Shown piece after piece: positions 10,884-22,600 of a stretch of 64,000 bases of DNA. Each line of letters begins with the position of its first letter. Position 1 is the first letter of the stretch. The stretch spans positions 7,440,001-7,504,000 of the forward strand of contig NC_088117.1 of the NCBI RefSeq assembly GCF_036370855.1, read 5' to 3'. The notes below the pieces were generated by a model. That model did not search any database. It worked only from the letters and a program-made list of their open reading frames with translations, and had not been told where the DNA came from. The translations under genes and the position numbers were made by a program. Source of the DNA: Dromaius novaehollandiae. Its lineage: Eukaryota; Chordata; Aves; Casuariiformes; Dromaiidae.

Positions 10884-13800
10884 CTACTGGGAGAGCGCCG
10901 GGTCGAGCAGCTTGAGGACGCCGCCGACGAGGTGCAGGCTGCCCGTGACGAGGACGCGGATGACGGCGGCCTCCTGCAGCAGCACGGCCCCGCTGCTGGC
11001 CACGGGGTGCGGGTGGGCCCCCTTGGCGGCGGGCGCCGGCACGAGGGGGTCCCGGCCCTGCGCGATCCACTGCAGCGCGTGGGAGATGCAGGGGAAGACC
11101 AGCGAGTTGGAGTTGAGGGGCCGCTCCGCGGAGGGCATGAGGAGCAGGGCTCCCCGCACGGGGTCCGGCTTCAGCAGGCTGCCCACCTCGAGCGGCGCCG
11201 GGAGCCAGAGGTCCTGGCCCACCTTCTCCTCCATGAGCTGGGTCCATGTCTTCTGGTTCTCCAGGCAGCGGGTGAGGGCGTTCTCCAGCGTCACGTTGAA
11301 GTTCTGCTGGTCTGCACGAGACGGAGAGGCTCAGGGCCTCCTCGTCCCAGCGCCAGGAGCCCAGGAATCACCAAGGTCCCTGGCTCTGCCCACACGACAC
11401 GCTCCACCACCGGCCTCCTCCACACCAGCCCCGGCTGGCCCCAAGCACGGCACCCGCGGAGCCAGGCACTCACCCGCGTTGCCCACCACCGACACCTCCG
11501 CGAAGTTGGGGCAGAAGACGGCATAGTCGAACTGGCAGGGCTGGGGTGGGAGAGAGGGCGATCAGCACGGCTCAGCCCCATCCGCCGGGAGCAATCTGAG
11601 CCCAGCAGGGTTTCTCGGGAAGTTTGATGTGGAGCGGGCAGCCGGGACACCAGGGTTTTCCAAGAACGGTGGAGACCAACCCATCCGCAAGCCCCTGGGG
11701 TGCCGGCTGTGCGGCCAGGGTCTCCCGCTGCACCCAGGTCCAGGGTGCCCAGGGAAGGGCAGAGGGTGCAGGGGCAGCACCAAGCATGGCAGGGGACAGG
11801 CAGACGGACAGCGTGGGGCATCAGCTCCACCTCGTGGCGCCAAGCAGGAGGAAAGCGGGTCCCGGTGGCACTCGGGGTCGGGCGCCCGGCGTGGAGCACG
11901 CTGCCCCCAGCGCAGCCCCTCTCCACCCCGCACTCGCCCCCAAAATCTCACCAGCAGCAGCTTCAGCAGCGCCGCTGTGTCCCGATCCCCCGTGGCGTTG
12001 AAGAGCAGCACGCGCACCTCGGAGCCGCTGCGGAGCAGGACGGATGGTCTGCTGGGGGCCGGCCTCCCCCCGCGGCCTCGCCAGCCCCCAAAACAGCCCC
12101 GCGGGGAGCCCCGGCACCCCACTCCCCCTCGCCCTCCCCCCCGACCCAGCCCACCGCCTCCTTACTCCTGGGGCTTGTTCTCGTTGAGGGCGGCCTGGCG
12201 AAACCAGCGGACGCAGGCCTGGACGCTGCTGGTGGTGTGGGCGCCGTCGATGTACCAGGTGACGGGGCCGTGGGGCAGCACCTGCGTGCGGCCCGGCCAC
12301 TCGGCCTCCCGCAGCCCTGGCAGCAGAGGAGCGGGGCTGGGCGCCGGGCGGCACGGGGCCAGTGCCAAACCTTGGCCCGCGCAAAACACGAACCGGTGCC
12401 GGTTTCCCACCGCGCGTGCTGCAAACGCCCCGGCACGGGGCCGAGCGCGGCCCCCCGAGCTCTACCTTGGACCATGGCAACGCTGGGGCGAAACGCAGAC
12501 GCCAGGGGCACCGGCCGCCCCGCCTCGGCGCTCAGCAGCAAATCCTTCAGCTCGCCGATACCTGCCGGGAAGGGTGCCCCGCTGAGACACGGCCCCAGCG
12601 CTCCCCGCCGGCGCTTTTTGGGCAGGGCTCGGCGTCTTACCCTCGTAGCCGCGGCGCTGCAGCCAGGCCCGGGCGAGCTGCAGGGCCAGCGCGGCGTTGG
12701 AGCGCTGGTGGTCGCCCGCCAGCCCCAGCGCCAGCGCTCGGCCGCCCTCCTCGAAGGCGTCCAGCTCCGGGCATAGGTAGAGCGGGCACTGTGGAGAGCG
12801 GAGGCTGAGCGCGGCCCGCCGAGGCCCCGAGCACGCCGCCCCGAGTGCGCCGCCCACCCGCCCGCCAGACTCACCGCGCGCTCGCGGGCACGGTCCCTCA
12901 GCACCTCCAGCGGCCGCTCGGGCTGCGCCACGGTGAACGCCGGCACGCCGGGCTGCAAAGGACACGGGCACGTGCGGGTCAGGGCTGCCGGGGCCGGGAG
13001 CAAAGGCCACCGGCGGGAGGGTCGGGGCTGGCTACCTTGAAGATGCCCCCTTTCTGCCAGGCGATCTTCTCCAGGGTGTCCCCCAGGATGCTGGTGTGGT
13101 CGATGCCCAGGGAGGAGACCCCGCACACCACCGGCTTCCTGGGGACAGGCAGCACCTGAGCCACCGGGCTGCGGCCCCGCTCTGGAGGCGGCGGATGCCC
13201 CCGGGCTGCCCAGGAACCGGGCTCGCCTCCTCGCCGCACTCCTACCTTATGATATTGGTGCAATCATAGGCGCCGCCGATGCCAACCTCCACCACCGCCA
13301 GGTCCACCTGGGGATGGAGCAGTTATGGGGACACCAAGATCTCAAAGTGGTGAGATCTCAGCTGGATTCGGCCTCGGCAACCCGCTCCATGGTCAAAGCA
13401 GCTCTGCCCTGAGCCACGGCCAGACCTGGCCCCCTCCAAGGTCCTGGCCAATCTGAGGTCCGCACTGCGACGCAGCCCCCCACCACCTACCTGCTCCTGC
13501 AGGAAGACGTGAAAGGCCATGATGGTGAGGAAGCGGAAGTAGGCCGGCATGCTGGCACGTGCTGGGTCCTGCGGGACAGGCAGGGGATGAAGGAGAGATC
13601 CACGGCAGCGGCGACCCCAGCCCCACTCCCAAACTGGAACCAGTGACCACCCCAACGCCCCTCCTACCAGCCCGCTTGGGGAAACCAAGGCACGGGCCAT
13701 GAAGTGGCCACAAGCAACAGCTTGGCCACAGCCAACTGGCCACCTCTGGCCACTCCCAATGCTGGGAGCAACCAGTGCCAGGAGGCTCCCGAAGGACCAG

Positions 13801-16334
13801 AAACCCCAGAGCAGCCAGCGCGGGGCACCTCCGTGCCCTGAAACGACGTCCCCACCTTGGTCTCCTCCAGCCGGTTGTAGACGAGCCAGAAGTACTTGCT
13901 GAAGAGCTCCTTGCTGATGGGCTGCCCATTGATGCGGATCCTCTCGCGCACCTGCACCAGGTGGGGGGAGCTGCGGGGAGCGAGGCCGCGGTCAGGCCCG
14001 GCCCCCGGCGCCCCTCGGCCCCCCTGGCTGCTGCTGCCCACCTGTAGAAGCCCGTCTTGAGCCCGTAGCCGCGGAGGATGCGCTCCGTGAAGGCGCACGC
14101 CGAGCCCTGCGGGAGACGGCAGCGTCAGCCCTTCCCGGCGCCACCAGGGCCCCCAGCGCCCACCGGGGCACCACGGCCCACCCCGGCCCCGAGCACCCGC
14201 CGGCCTTACCTTGCCCTTCGTCCCCGTGACGTGGATGATGTTCAGTCGATCCAGGTCCTCGACCTGCCGGAGGTCAACGAACCCGTGAGACCCCCCTCGG
14301 CAGCCGGGGCGCGTGGCACGGGGCCATGGCGGCCGCTCTCACCGTCAGCCCGCTGCGCTCCAAGAAGCCCTTCATGGCCTCCAGCTGGGCCCGGGGGTCG
14401 CCGCGCTCCCGCTTCACCTGCTCCAGGTAGCTGGCGTTGGTCTGCAGCGTGTTGAGGGTCCGGATGGCGTCCTGAAACGGCGCCGGGCGGTCAGGCACGC
14501 GTGCCACCACTGCCGCTCGGGCCACCCCGCGCAGCTCGGCCCCGGCGCCCGGCCCCGCCATGGCCCCTCGTGCCGGCACCGGGCTGCTGATCGGCCGAGG
14601 CTCGGCGGGCAGCGCCGGGCGGGCGCTCACTCCGCCTCCGGGTGCCCGGCGCGGGGGCAAGGGGCAGCGCCGGGGCACGCACCGCGCCCGTGTCACCACC
14701 ACGGCGAGCCGCCCTGTCCTGCCCCCGCCACCGCCGAGCTCGGGCTCAAAGCAACGCGTGCAGGGGACGTACGAGCGGCCCCAGCCGCCGAGGACGCCCC
14801 GGGCTCTGTCAGCGATTTGCAAGCGTAACCTGCTGCTGGCGAGGCGCCTCGCGCACCGCGGCTTGAGTCACCGCGATGCCACCCACGAGCAGCGGAGGTT
14901 TGTGCCAGCTTTCACCAGCGGAAACAAGAGACAAATTAAAGCACCGGTTTCAGAGCCACAAGAGCTGAGGGCTCCGGCCACAGCCCCGCAGCCGGCAGCC
15001 CCGGGAGAGCGGCGTTCCCAGAGGCCAGGACGCAAGAGCAGCCGCCCCAGCCAGGCCTCTGGTGGCAGGCGACGGGCAGGACACGCGCTGCACACGAGCT
15101 GCTGACACCAGAGCCACTGCCGGTCCACGAGCTGCCGGTCCCCCAGCCACCGTCCGGCCCAGAGCTGCCCATCCACCCCACAGCTCCCCAGGCACCCCAC
15201 GGCCATCAGCTGCTCACGGGCCTTCAGTTTGGGAGCACATCCCCCCGTCCTGGCACCCAAGGGACCTTTCTGAGGGGTGCAGAGCTACAGGGACCCTGCA
15301 GAGGGACTCTGGGGAGCCCCACGTGCCCAGGCCCCATGGCCTGGCCCCACCTGCCAGCCCCTACAGTGCAGAGGGGTCTGTGCCCCGGGGTGCGAAGCCT
15401 GCCAGCCCCTCCCAACAGCAGCAGCCCCCTGTGAGGCCCTGCACGCTCTGTGCACTGCGCTGGCCCGCAGGACTACCCTGCCCCATGCAACGCTCTCGTC
15501 CCCATTGCACGGCTCTGCCCCATGCGATGCCCCTTGTCACCCTGTTGCACAGCCCTGCCCTATGCAATGCCCCTTGTCCCCCCATTGCACAGCCCTGCCC
15601 CATGCCATGCCCCTTGCCCCCTCATTGCACAGCCCTGCCCCATGCCATGCCCCTTGCCCCCTCATTGCACAGCCCTGCCCCATGCCATGCCCCTTGCCCC
15701 ATCATTGCACAGCACTGCCCTGTGCAATGCTCCTGTCCCCCGTTGCACGGCTCTGCCCCATGCAATGCCCCTTGTCCCATTTCACAGCCCTGCCCCATGT
15801 CCCCTCATTGCACCGCCCTGCCCCATGCCATGCCCCTTGCCCCATCATTGCACGGCACTGCCCTGTGCAATGCTCCTGTCCCCATTGCATGGCTCTGTCC
15901 CGTGAAACACTTGTCCCTCCGTTGCACAGCCCTGCCCCATGCCATGCCCCTTGTCCCCCCATTGCACAGCCCTGCCCCATGCAACGCCCCTTGTCCCCTC
16001 ATTGCACAGCACTGCCCTGTGCAATGCTCCTGTCCCCACGGGACAGCCCTGCCCCACGCAACGCCTCTGCCCCCCACCGCCCAGCTCGCTGCAGTGCCCC
16101 CGTCCCCACTGCTCGGCGCCGGCCTGCAGAACGGCGCTCCCGTCCCCCGCTGCACAGCCCTGCCCCGCGCGATGCCCCCGGGACGGCCCCCCCCGCCCGG
16201 GACGGCCCCCCCGCCTCCCGCCGCGGCACCTCGTAGTCCATGGCGGGGGCGCGCGCCGGCCGCGTGCTGTAGCGGCTCGCGCCCGCCGCCGCCCGCAGCG
16301 CCCAGCGCAGCGCGCCGAGCCCCCGCGCGACCAT
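10884..16334 (-). CDS. FPGS: Folylpolyglutamate synthase, 15 coding exons
   Basis: FPGS adds gamma-linked glutamates to folates with ATP, trapping them in cytosol and mitochondria; antifolates are also substrates. Exons in transcript order: 16334-16230, 14471-14343, 14263-14210, 14106-14042, 13970-13856, 13568-13491, 13307-13246, 13138-13036, 12952-12875, 12788-12641, 12561-12466, 12316-12166, 12027-11952, 11540-11474, 11311-10884 (stop TAG 10886-10884). Phases agree throughout, giving 584 residues; human is 587 with 15 exons. The Mur-ligase-type P-loop TGTKGKGS is at residues 91-98 across exons 3 and 4. Family blocks [26 protein letters not shown] and [10 protein letters not shown] are intact. 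The last exon ends [17 protein letters not shown]...ALSQ. An upstream Met1 gives an arginine-rich leader and Met32 gives the cytosolic form. The exon 1 donor (GTGCCG) is weak. Confidence 0.97.
15465..16080 (+). repeat. 40-bp minisatellite in FPGS intron 1
   Basis: Tandem units containing TTGCACAGCCCTGCCCCATG and CAATGCCCCTTGTCCCC repeat with an exact 40-bp spacing at 15545, 15585, 15625, 15665 and 15705. They become less regular up to about 16080, with shortened copies at 15743 and 15785. The array lies in the intron between FPGS exons 1 and 2 and degrades toward exon 1. Confidence 0.88.
16242..16334 (-). other. FPGS: FPGS mitochondrial targeting leader
   Basis: Residues 1-31 begin [18 protein letters not shown]. 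They contain arginines and no acidic residue, typical of a cleavable mitochondrial presequence. The next Met (codon 16241-16239, MDYE) matches the human cytosolic start. Alternative starts giving two compartments are known for mammalian FPGS; their use here is inferred. Confidence 0.7.
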
Positions 16335-16490
16335 CGCGCCGCGCGCGTCCTGCCGGGAGGCGCCGCGCGGCCCCACGTGGAGCGGGGGCGGGGCCGCCCC
16401 GCGGCCATCATTGAGCAGGGCGGCGCGGGGCCGGGCCGGGCCCCGCCGCCACGTTGGGGGGGACGGCCGCCATCTTTGAGAGGGGCAATG
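16335..16490 (-). promoter_or_regulatory. FPGS: FPGS promoter region
   Basis: Directly upstream of the FPGS ATG are a CACGTG E-box (16375-16380), a GC box (GGGGGCGGGGCC, about 16384) and a YY1-type site; plus-strand GGCCGCCATCTTTG at 16465-16478 reads CAAAGATGGCGGCC on the gene strand. There is no TATA box. This fits a CpG-rich housekeeping promoter; the exact start site cannot be seen. Confidence 0.55.
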
Positions 16491-18085
16491 GTGTGAGGGG
16501 GATGGAGGGAGATGGGGTCAGGCCCGGCTCACCGTGAGGGGCCCTTCCCGCGCCCCCTCCGCCTCGGACCCAGCAGGAGCCGGTCCCCGGGCGCCTTTAT
16601 GGCCGGGAGCCGAGGCTGCGCCTCGCTGAGGCAGTGGAAACGCACCCGGGCTCAGCCCAGAGCAGGGAAAACGCCTTGGCTGCAAGAGCTGAACATGTGG
16701 CTAGAAATGGAGGCTGCAGCCCCTGCCCCAGCCCCGGCAGTGCCACCACACCGTCCCCTCCCCGCGCCAGCGGAGATGCTCCCAACCAAACTGGAGTAGG
16801 GGAAAGTCTCTCCGTTGGGCACAGAGCACCTTTAGAAAGACAAACTGCTTTTTACCTTCACAAAGGTGTCAGGAAAACTTAAAAATGCAACACTTAGCCT
16901 GTCCAAGCACAGGAGAGTGAAGGGGATGCATCACAAGCAGTCTCCAGGCACCGCAGCGAGGAAGCACCTGAACCGTGCGCTCTGCAAACACTGCTGCAGC
17001 TTTAGTCACATCAGCAAACAGTTTCAAAATTAAAAAAAAAAAAAAACTTATTTTTGCAATGTAAGAGCAGCTGAGCTACACCAAGACAGAGACTCAAGAA
17101 GCAATCCCAGCTGACTGTTTTTCAGTCTCAAGCTTTGTTCCCTGCCCGGTAATCTGTATTTACACTGCGCTCGCCCACAAGGGCCAGTCACAGACCAGTA
17201 CCCGCTTCTCCCGGTCGATGGGAGACAAGCCGTTCTTCCGAGGGAGACAATTCTCCCTCTGAGGAGCTTTCATAGAAAATGAGTTGCAGACTCAGGCCCA
17301 CAGCCACCCTACCGCAGCGACAGGGCAGTCCTGGACATAGCACCATGCTCACCCCGGTTTTGGGTGCCTGGGAGTGCAAGTGCAACGTGCCCAGGAGAAC
17401 CATGACCCCAGCTCTGCACCTCTAATTTCTTTCCCAAGGCAGCACGGTTAAACATTCAGGCTCTGGAAAAGCAAAGCAAGCTGCTCCTCGGCAGCAGAGC
17501 CCATCCCACACCAACCCACCTCGTAGCACAAGGGTGACGTTACCGGCATTCAGCCTCACTCCTGCAGCGAGCAGCGGCATAGGGGAAGCACAAGGGGAAT
17601 TTTGGCTGCCTGGTCTGCTGCACCAACAGGGGTAGCAGCTCTTAACACCCAGTTCAAGCTCTGGGACACACAAGATGCAGGAGCTCTCGAACCCAGAGCT
17701 AACATAGGCACTCGCAGCACTACCTTTACCAGGCACACATGGCAGACCAGCTAGGCTGCTTTCTAAAACTGTAAAAGAGTTAATGCTACCTTTGCTGCTG
17801 TATTAATCTGCTGCAGCACCTGCACCATTCACAGCTAATTGCAGTAAGCCTCCCACCCATTAAAGCCATTTTCTGTGTCAGCACAAGAGCAGACAGTCAG
17901 GCAACTCATAGAAAAGGGAGCCCTGTTAAGGGGAGTTATGCTTGTCTGAATTTGAATCTGCTTGCCTGTTTCAGCAGATCAAAGATGTGCTGTTTCACAG
18001 CACGCTAGCTGGTTTCTCCATCTAGGGGCAAAAAAGAAAAAAGAATTACACAAGGGGAAAAAAAATGATTTGGAGCAGGAGCGTG
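16491..18085. other. Intergenic DNA between FPGS and CDK9
   Basis: The sequence is less GC-rich than the flanking genes and contains an A-tract near 17030-17047. I see no exon, repeat family or RNA gene. The short open frames have no recognisable domain. Confidence 0.6.
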
Positions 18086-19634
18086 TTTATTCATAACTGG
18101 CAGAAATAATCTGGCTTATTGCTTGCAAGCAACGTTATTTTTCCAAACAGACTGTGTCCCCCCAGCTGGACACTATTTCAGAGCCCCACATCAAGAGAGA
18201 TTTACCTTATATACGTCCTTTATCATCCTCACTTTCTGTTCTGAAAATAGTCCGCTCACCACCGCTTCCTGCCCCGCTTCCTGCCCCAAGATCTCATGCA
18301 AGCAACATGGCTTTTGCCATTAGTCTAGTTAATGGACAACCTATCAAATGCCAAAGGTTATCGTCCACTGTGTTTTGGACACGTTACTTTTTTAAAAGAC
18401 TTGGGACCCATGTGGCTCACAGAGAAGATACCCAGCTGCAGTTGACAACTATGGAAGACTAGACATTCAGAGTGAATTCATTGGCTGCAGCAGTCTGAAG
18501 GAGCACTTGCTACCTACAAGTCAGTCTCAACAAGCTCTGGCAGGGCACGGTGTACACACACCACCACAGCATGCCTGTCTCACCTCTGCATCCGGGGAAG
18601 GCAGCGATCCCACTCTAGACTCATGCAAAGAGCTCCAGGATAGTGGAGTGGACACGTTTGTAAGAACGGCTGTGCTCTCCTGGCCTGGCTTTGCCGGCAC
18701 TATCGTACCACTGTAAAACCCCTGCGGGCAGCTGGAGAGCAAACCTGCACCCCTAGAGCACCCCAAGAACCCATCCCCAGACCGAGGGCAGCACTTCCAA
18801 CTCCCTTCCCGATCTGACCTCCTGCCACAGTTAGCGCTGTGGGAAAAGCACGCAGAAGGCTGGGTGTGCTGGACAACGGTCTTAATAGCAGTTTACAACC
18901 AAGAAAGCATGGCTACTGAGTGCTGTTACCGAGACTCACAATCCCACTGTAAATCCTGGCCGTCTGGAGCAACCAGCTCTGTCACCCACTGCTCCGGTTT
19001 GCCCAGTAAGTCCCTTTCCAGTCTAGAGCCCACACTCCAGTGAGAGTTGGTCCTTCTGTCTAGAGAGACTCTGCCTGCCCCATCCACATTAGTCAGAGGC
19101 ACCTGCCTCATCCTACATCAGCCCTTCAAACAGTGCTCAAAGAATATGCTATGAAGAAACTATAACCAACTCAGATCTGAGACAGTTCCCAGTAGGGCAC
19201 CATCTGGTCCTTGGCAGCCGCTCCCCCAGTCCTGCTGGCCACAGCACCATTTGCTGAGAGCCTCAGCGCTCTGGCAACAACTGAGCCACCTTCTCCATCA
19301 CTGGGTCCATAACAATTGCTCCACAAAATTCACGTAACCAATGCACAGACCGTTTCAAAGAGGGCAAGGCTCTGTGCCAAAGCAGCAGAGAAACAACCCT
19401 GGGCTTGCATGTCTCACCTCCCCACTCACACACACAATCACACAGCTCGCCTGCCGCAGCTCCTCTGTGGCAGAGCTGCTGTGCAAGGAGAAGAGACAAC
19501 AGAGCTTGGTTAAAACCAGCAGGCACTTTGCCTTGAATAAGTCCTTTCCCAGACAGACAGACCCTGCTGGGACGTCCCCGTTCAACACACCCCATAGGGG
19601 AGCCCCACCAGGACCCCGCTGAGGAAGTCCCCAC
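18070..19634 (-). other. CDK9: CDK9 3' UTR (inferred)
   Basis: This is non-coding sequence downstream of the CDK9 stop codon, ending at the candidate poly(A) signal. It includes a short CA-rich stretch near 19425-19445. The boundaries are inferred, since no transcript evidence is available. Confidence 0.45.
18086..18091 (-). terminator. CDK9: Candidate CDK9 poly(A) signal
   Basis: TTTATT on the plus strand reads AATAAA on the minus strand about 1.54 kb past the CDK9 stop. That gives a 3' UTR of about 18065-19634, of the order expected for CDK9. Confidence 0.5.
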
Positions 19635-22600
19635 TCAAAACACCCTGTCAAATTCGGTCTGGTTGGTGGCAGCAGGGTTCCTGCCCTGGTTAGCTGGCTG
19701 CTGGGGCATGTGCCCGCCCCTCCTGCGCGGTGGGGCCAGGTACTCAAACATGGACTGGTTGTGGGTGGACAGCATGTTTTTGAGGTCCGAGGGCATAGGG
19801 TCCGACCAGAAGAAGTCGTGGTTCAGCGCGTCGTCACTGTCAATCCTCTGCGCGGGATCCAGCACCAGCAGCTTGTCGATGAGGTCGAGTGCATAGGGGT
19901 CTTTGACGTAGGCTTTCAGGCGATCCTTGACCTTGCGTTTCTGACCCTTGGGGAGTTCCAGCTTCTGGTACAGCTCGTATTTGTCCACATTCGGCCAAAC
20001 CTGGGGCAGGGGGTGTGGGGGTGGGAGGGTCAGGGAGAGTTAGTTACAGAGAGGACAAGCTGTTTTTGACGCTAATGCCCTCAGGCAAACTGGGGCGAGC
20101 TCTGCTGAGAGAACAATACTATTTTATAACCTCCAAGCCAGCAGACTTTGTTCCCACAGTGTAAAGGAGGCACTTTACTGCCAAGGGAGAGGGCAATGCA
20201 CTCTGCTAAAGCCTGGAGGCATGTGGACAAGTAAGAACAGAGTCCTGCCATCGCGGGAACAGTGTACAGCGCAGCAGTTCTGAGGATGTTCCAGAATTTC
20301 CTGATTCTCACACCACAGAGCTACCAGAGAACGTGACTTAGGCCAACTATGACATCCAGAAAGGTCAAGGGACAAAACCTATTGCTAAATAACAACCTGA
20401 ATGTAGGTGACACCTTTTATACTTCAAAAGGAAAGCCTGCTGCACTCACCACTATTTACCTCAACCCAGTCCGTAGAGAACACGGGAAGCATTTCAATAC
20501 AAAAGAAGGCATCTTAAATGCATGTAACAGAGGCATCAGGCCTCTGCAGCTGGATGCCAGACATCTCTTCAGGCTCACTCTCCCACAAGAGAGCAGGACT
20601 AGCTACCATTAAATAAAGAGCTGTCCCAAGAAAGGGCTGACCACCAGGACCAAGCTGATGCCACGTATCACAAGCTAGAATTAGAGGTGACTGCTGTAAA
20701 ACACCTCAGACAGACCCCTCAACACAAAACAACCCCCCCCTTCTTTATCTAACGTGAAATATTGAGGGTGTTTATCTAAAAGGCACCCCCCGAACACAGA
20801 TTAGAATAGATTCCTACACGTAACCTTCTGCTCCTTCACACTCCGAGGGGCCAACATCCTCTCTGTATCCTGATCCCGCCCAGCTCTAAAACAAGGACAC
20901 CACTTCCCCACCTCAAAGGGGGTCTGGGAGGCCAAATTCACCTTTTTATGCCTGGGAGGTAGAATACAAGTAACAGCACAGTGGGAGTTTACGCAGAGCA
21001 GTGAAGAGTGCGCAGTGCCCAGCTGGGCACTCGGCTCACAAGAGTAAACAATGTTTGTGGGAGGAGATCCTCCCCACCCTCCCAGCCAGCAGCAGGCTCG
21101 CTCCAGCACTGGCTTCACACAGCAGCCAGCACACAGGGCAGGAAAGAAGACCAGGAACACCTGATCCCAATTCCTGCCCATGCCACTACCTCACAGCTCC
21201 CTCCTCCTCCCTTCCCTGCCCCCAAACTCCCCCCGCTGCCGCCCTCACCTCTGGCGTGATGGACCCGCAGAGCTGGCTGATGAGGGCGAGCTGGTGCTGC
21301 TCCGTGTTCCCCTGCATGATGGGGCTGCGGGTCCACATCTCTGCCATGATGCAGCCTCCACCCCAGAGGTCAATGGGGGGGCCGTAGTCTCGCTCCCCTA
21401 AACAGAGGCGCTGCGTTAAGTCACTTGCGGAAGGAGAAAGGAAGAGAAGCCGGTAGAGGCCACCACCTCCTACCTAGGAGCAGCTCTGGCGGGCGGTACC
21501 ACAGAGTCACTACCCGGTTGGTGTAGCGGTTTGGCTGGCTGTTTTTAGCCAGGCTGAAAGCTCGAGCCAGCCCAAAGTCTGCTAGCTTCAGGACTCCGTC
21601 CCGCGTGATCAGGACATTCGCAGCTTTCATGTCCCGATGCAAGATCTGTATGAGAACAGACGCAGACAGGTTAAGGTATTAAGGTATCCTCCCGGGGCAC
21701 CCTGGTGCCAGCAGGACATTCAAACCGTAGAGACGAAGGACAAGGAAGGATCGCCCTCCTTGGAAGGCAACATGGAGAGCAGGGTGGACCTTAGATCACA
21801 GCACAGATCTGGCCCATTACCTTGTTCCTGTGGATGTAGTAAAGTCCATTCAATAGCATCTGCATAACTTTCTTGATCTCCGAGAGTGTGAACTTGACGT
21901 GGGCGTTGCTGAGAAGGCCAGCCAGGTCATGCTCACAGAAATCAAACACAAGGTAGATGCTTCCCTTACAGCGGTTGTATGGAGAGGCTATAAGAGAGGC
22001 AAGGAAGGACTATCGGCGAGGGACCCTTGTTCCCACCACAGCTCCTCCTGGCCTCCATCCATCCTCAGCGCTCAAGCAATGCTCACTAGGTAAAACCTCA
22101 GGGCACAGCATCACAGAGACACCCCACACGCCTCGAGGATCCTTTGTAAGGAGTCACTAAGACAGCACAAGCAGCAATTGAAGAACAGGGGATAAAGATC
22201 AGAGTACTCAATGGCATGAGGCAGGCAAGGACACGAAAATCCTTGAGAGTTTTGTTTGTATGTTGTGCTGTGTAACAGCCCCGGGGTTTCCTCCCTACAA
22301 GCTGTGGCCAGTGGATACATGTACTGGAGCTACCAGACAAGCGCTATCGCTGCATCAGTGTTAGAGGAGGCAAAGGCAGCCCCAGGGCAAGTGCAGAAAC
22401 AGAGAAGACTTTTCTAATACAATATTAGAAAGTGCGGTTTTCTGCAACCTCATACAGTACATATATAACAATGGAGTGAGCTAGACCAGAATGATTTAGA
22501 TTGCCAATTTCAACTTAAAGTCAGTAACAGGAAATCTCAAATGAAGCAATCAATTCCAGTCTTGTTCCTAGAGCACATGTGCAAAAGACTATGAAAAAAA

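Noticed and set aside
15465-16080. Tandem array considered as a CRISPR array
   Set aside because: Units are head-to-tail with no unique spacers, and the context is a vertebrate intron.
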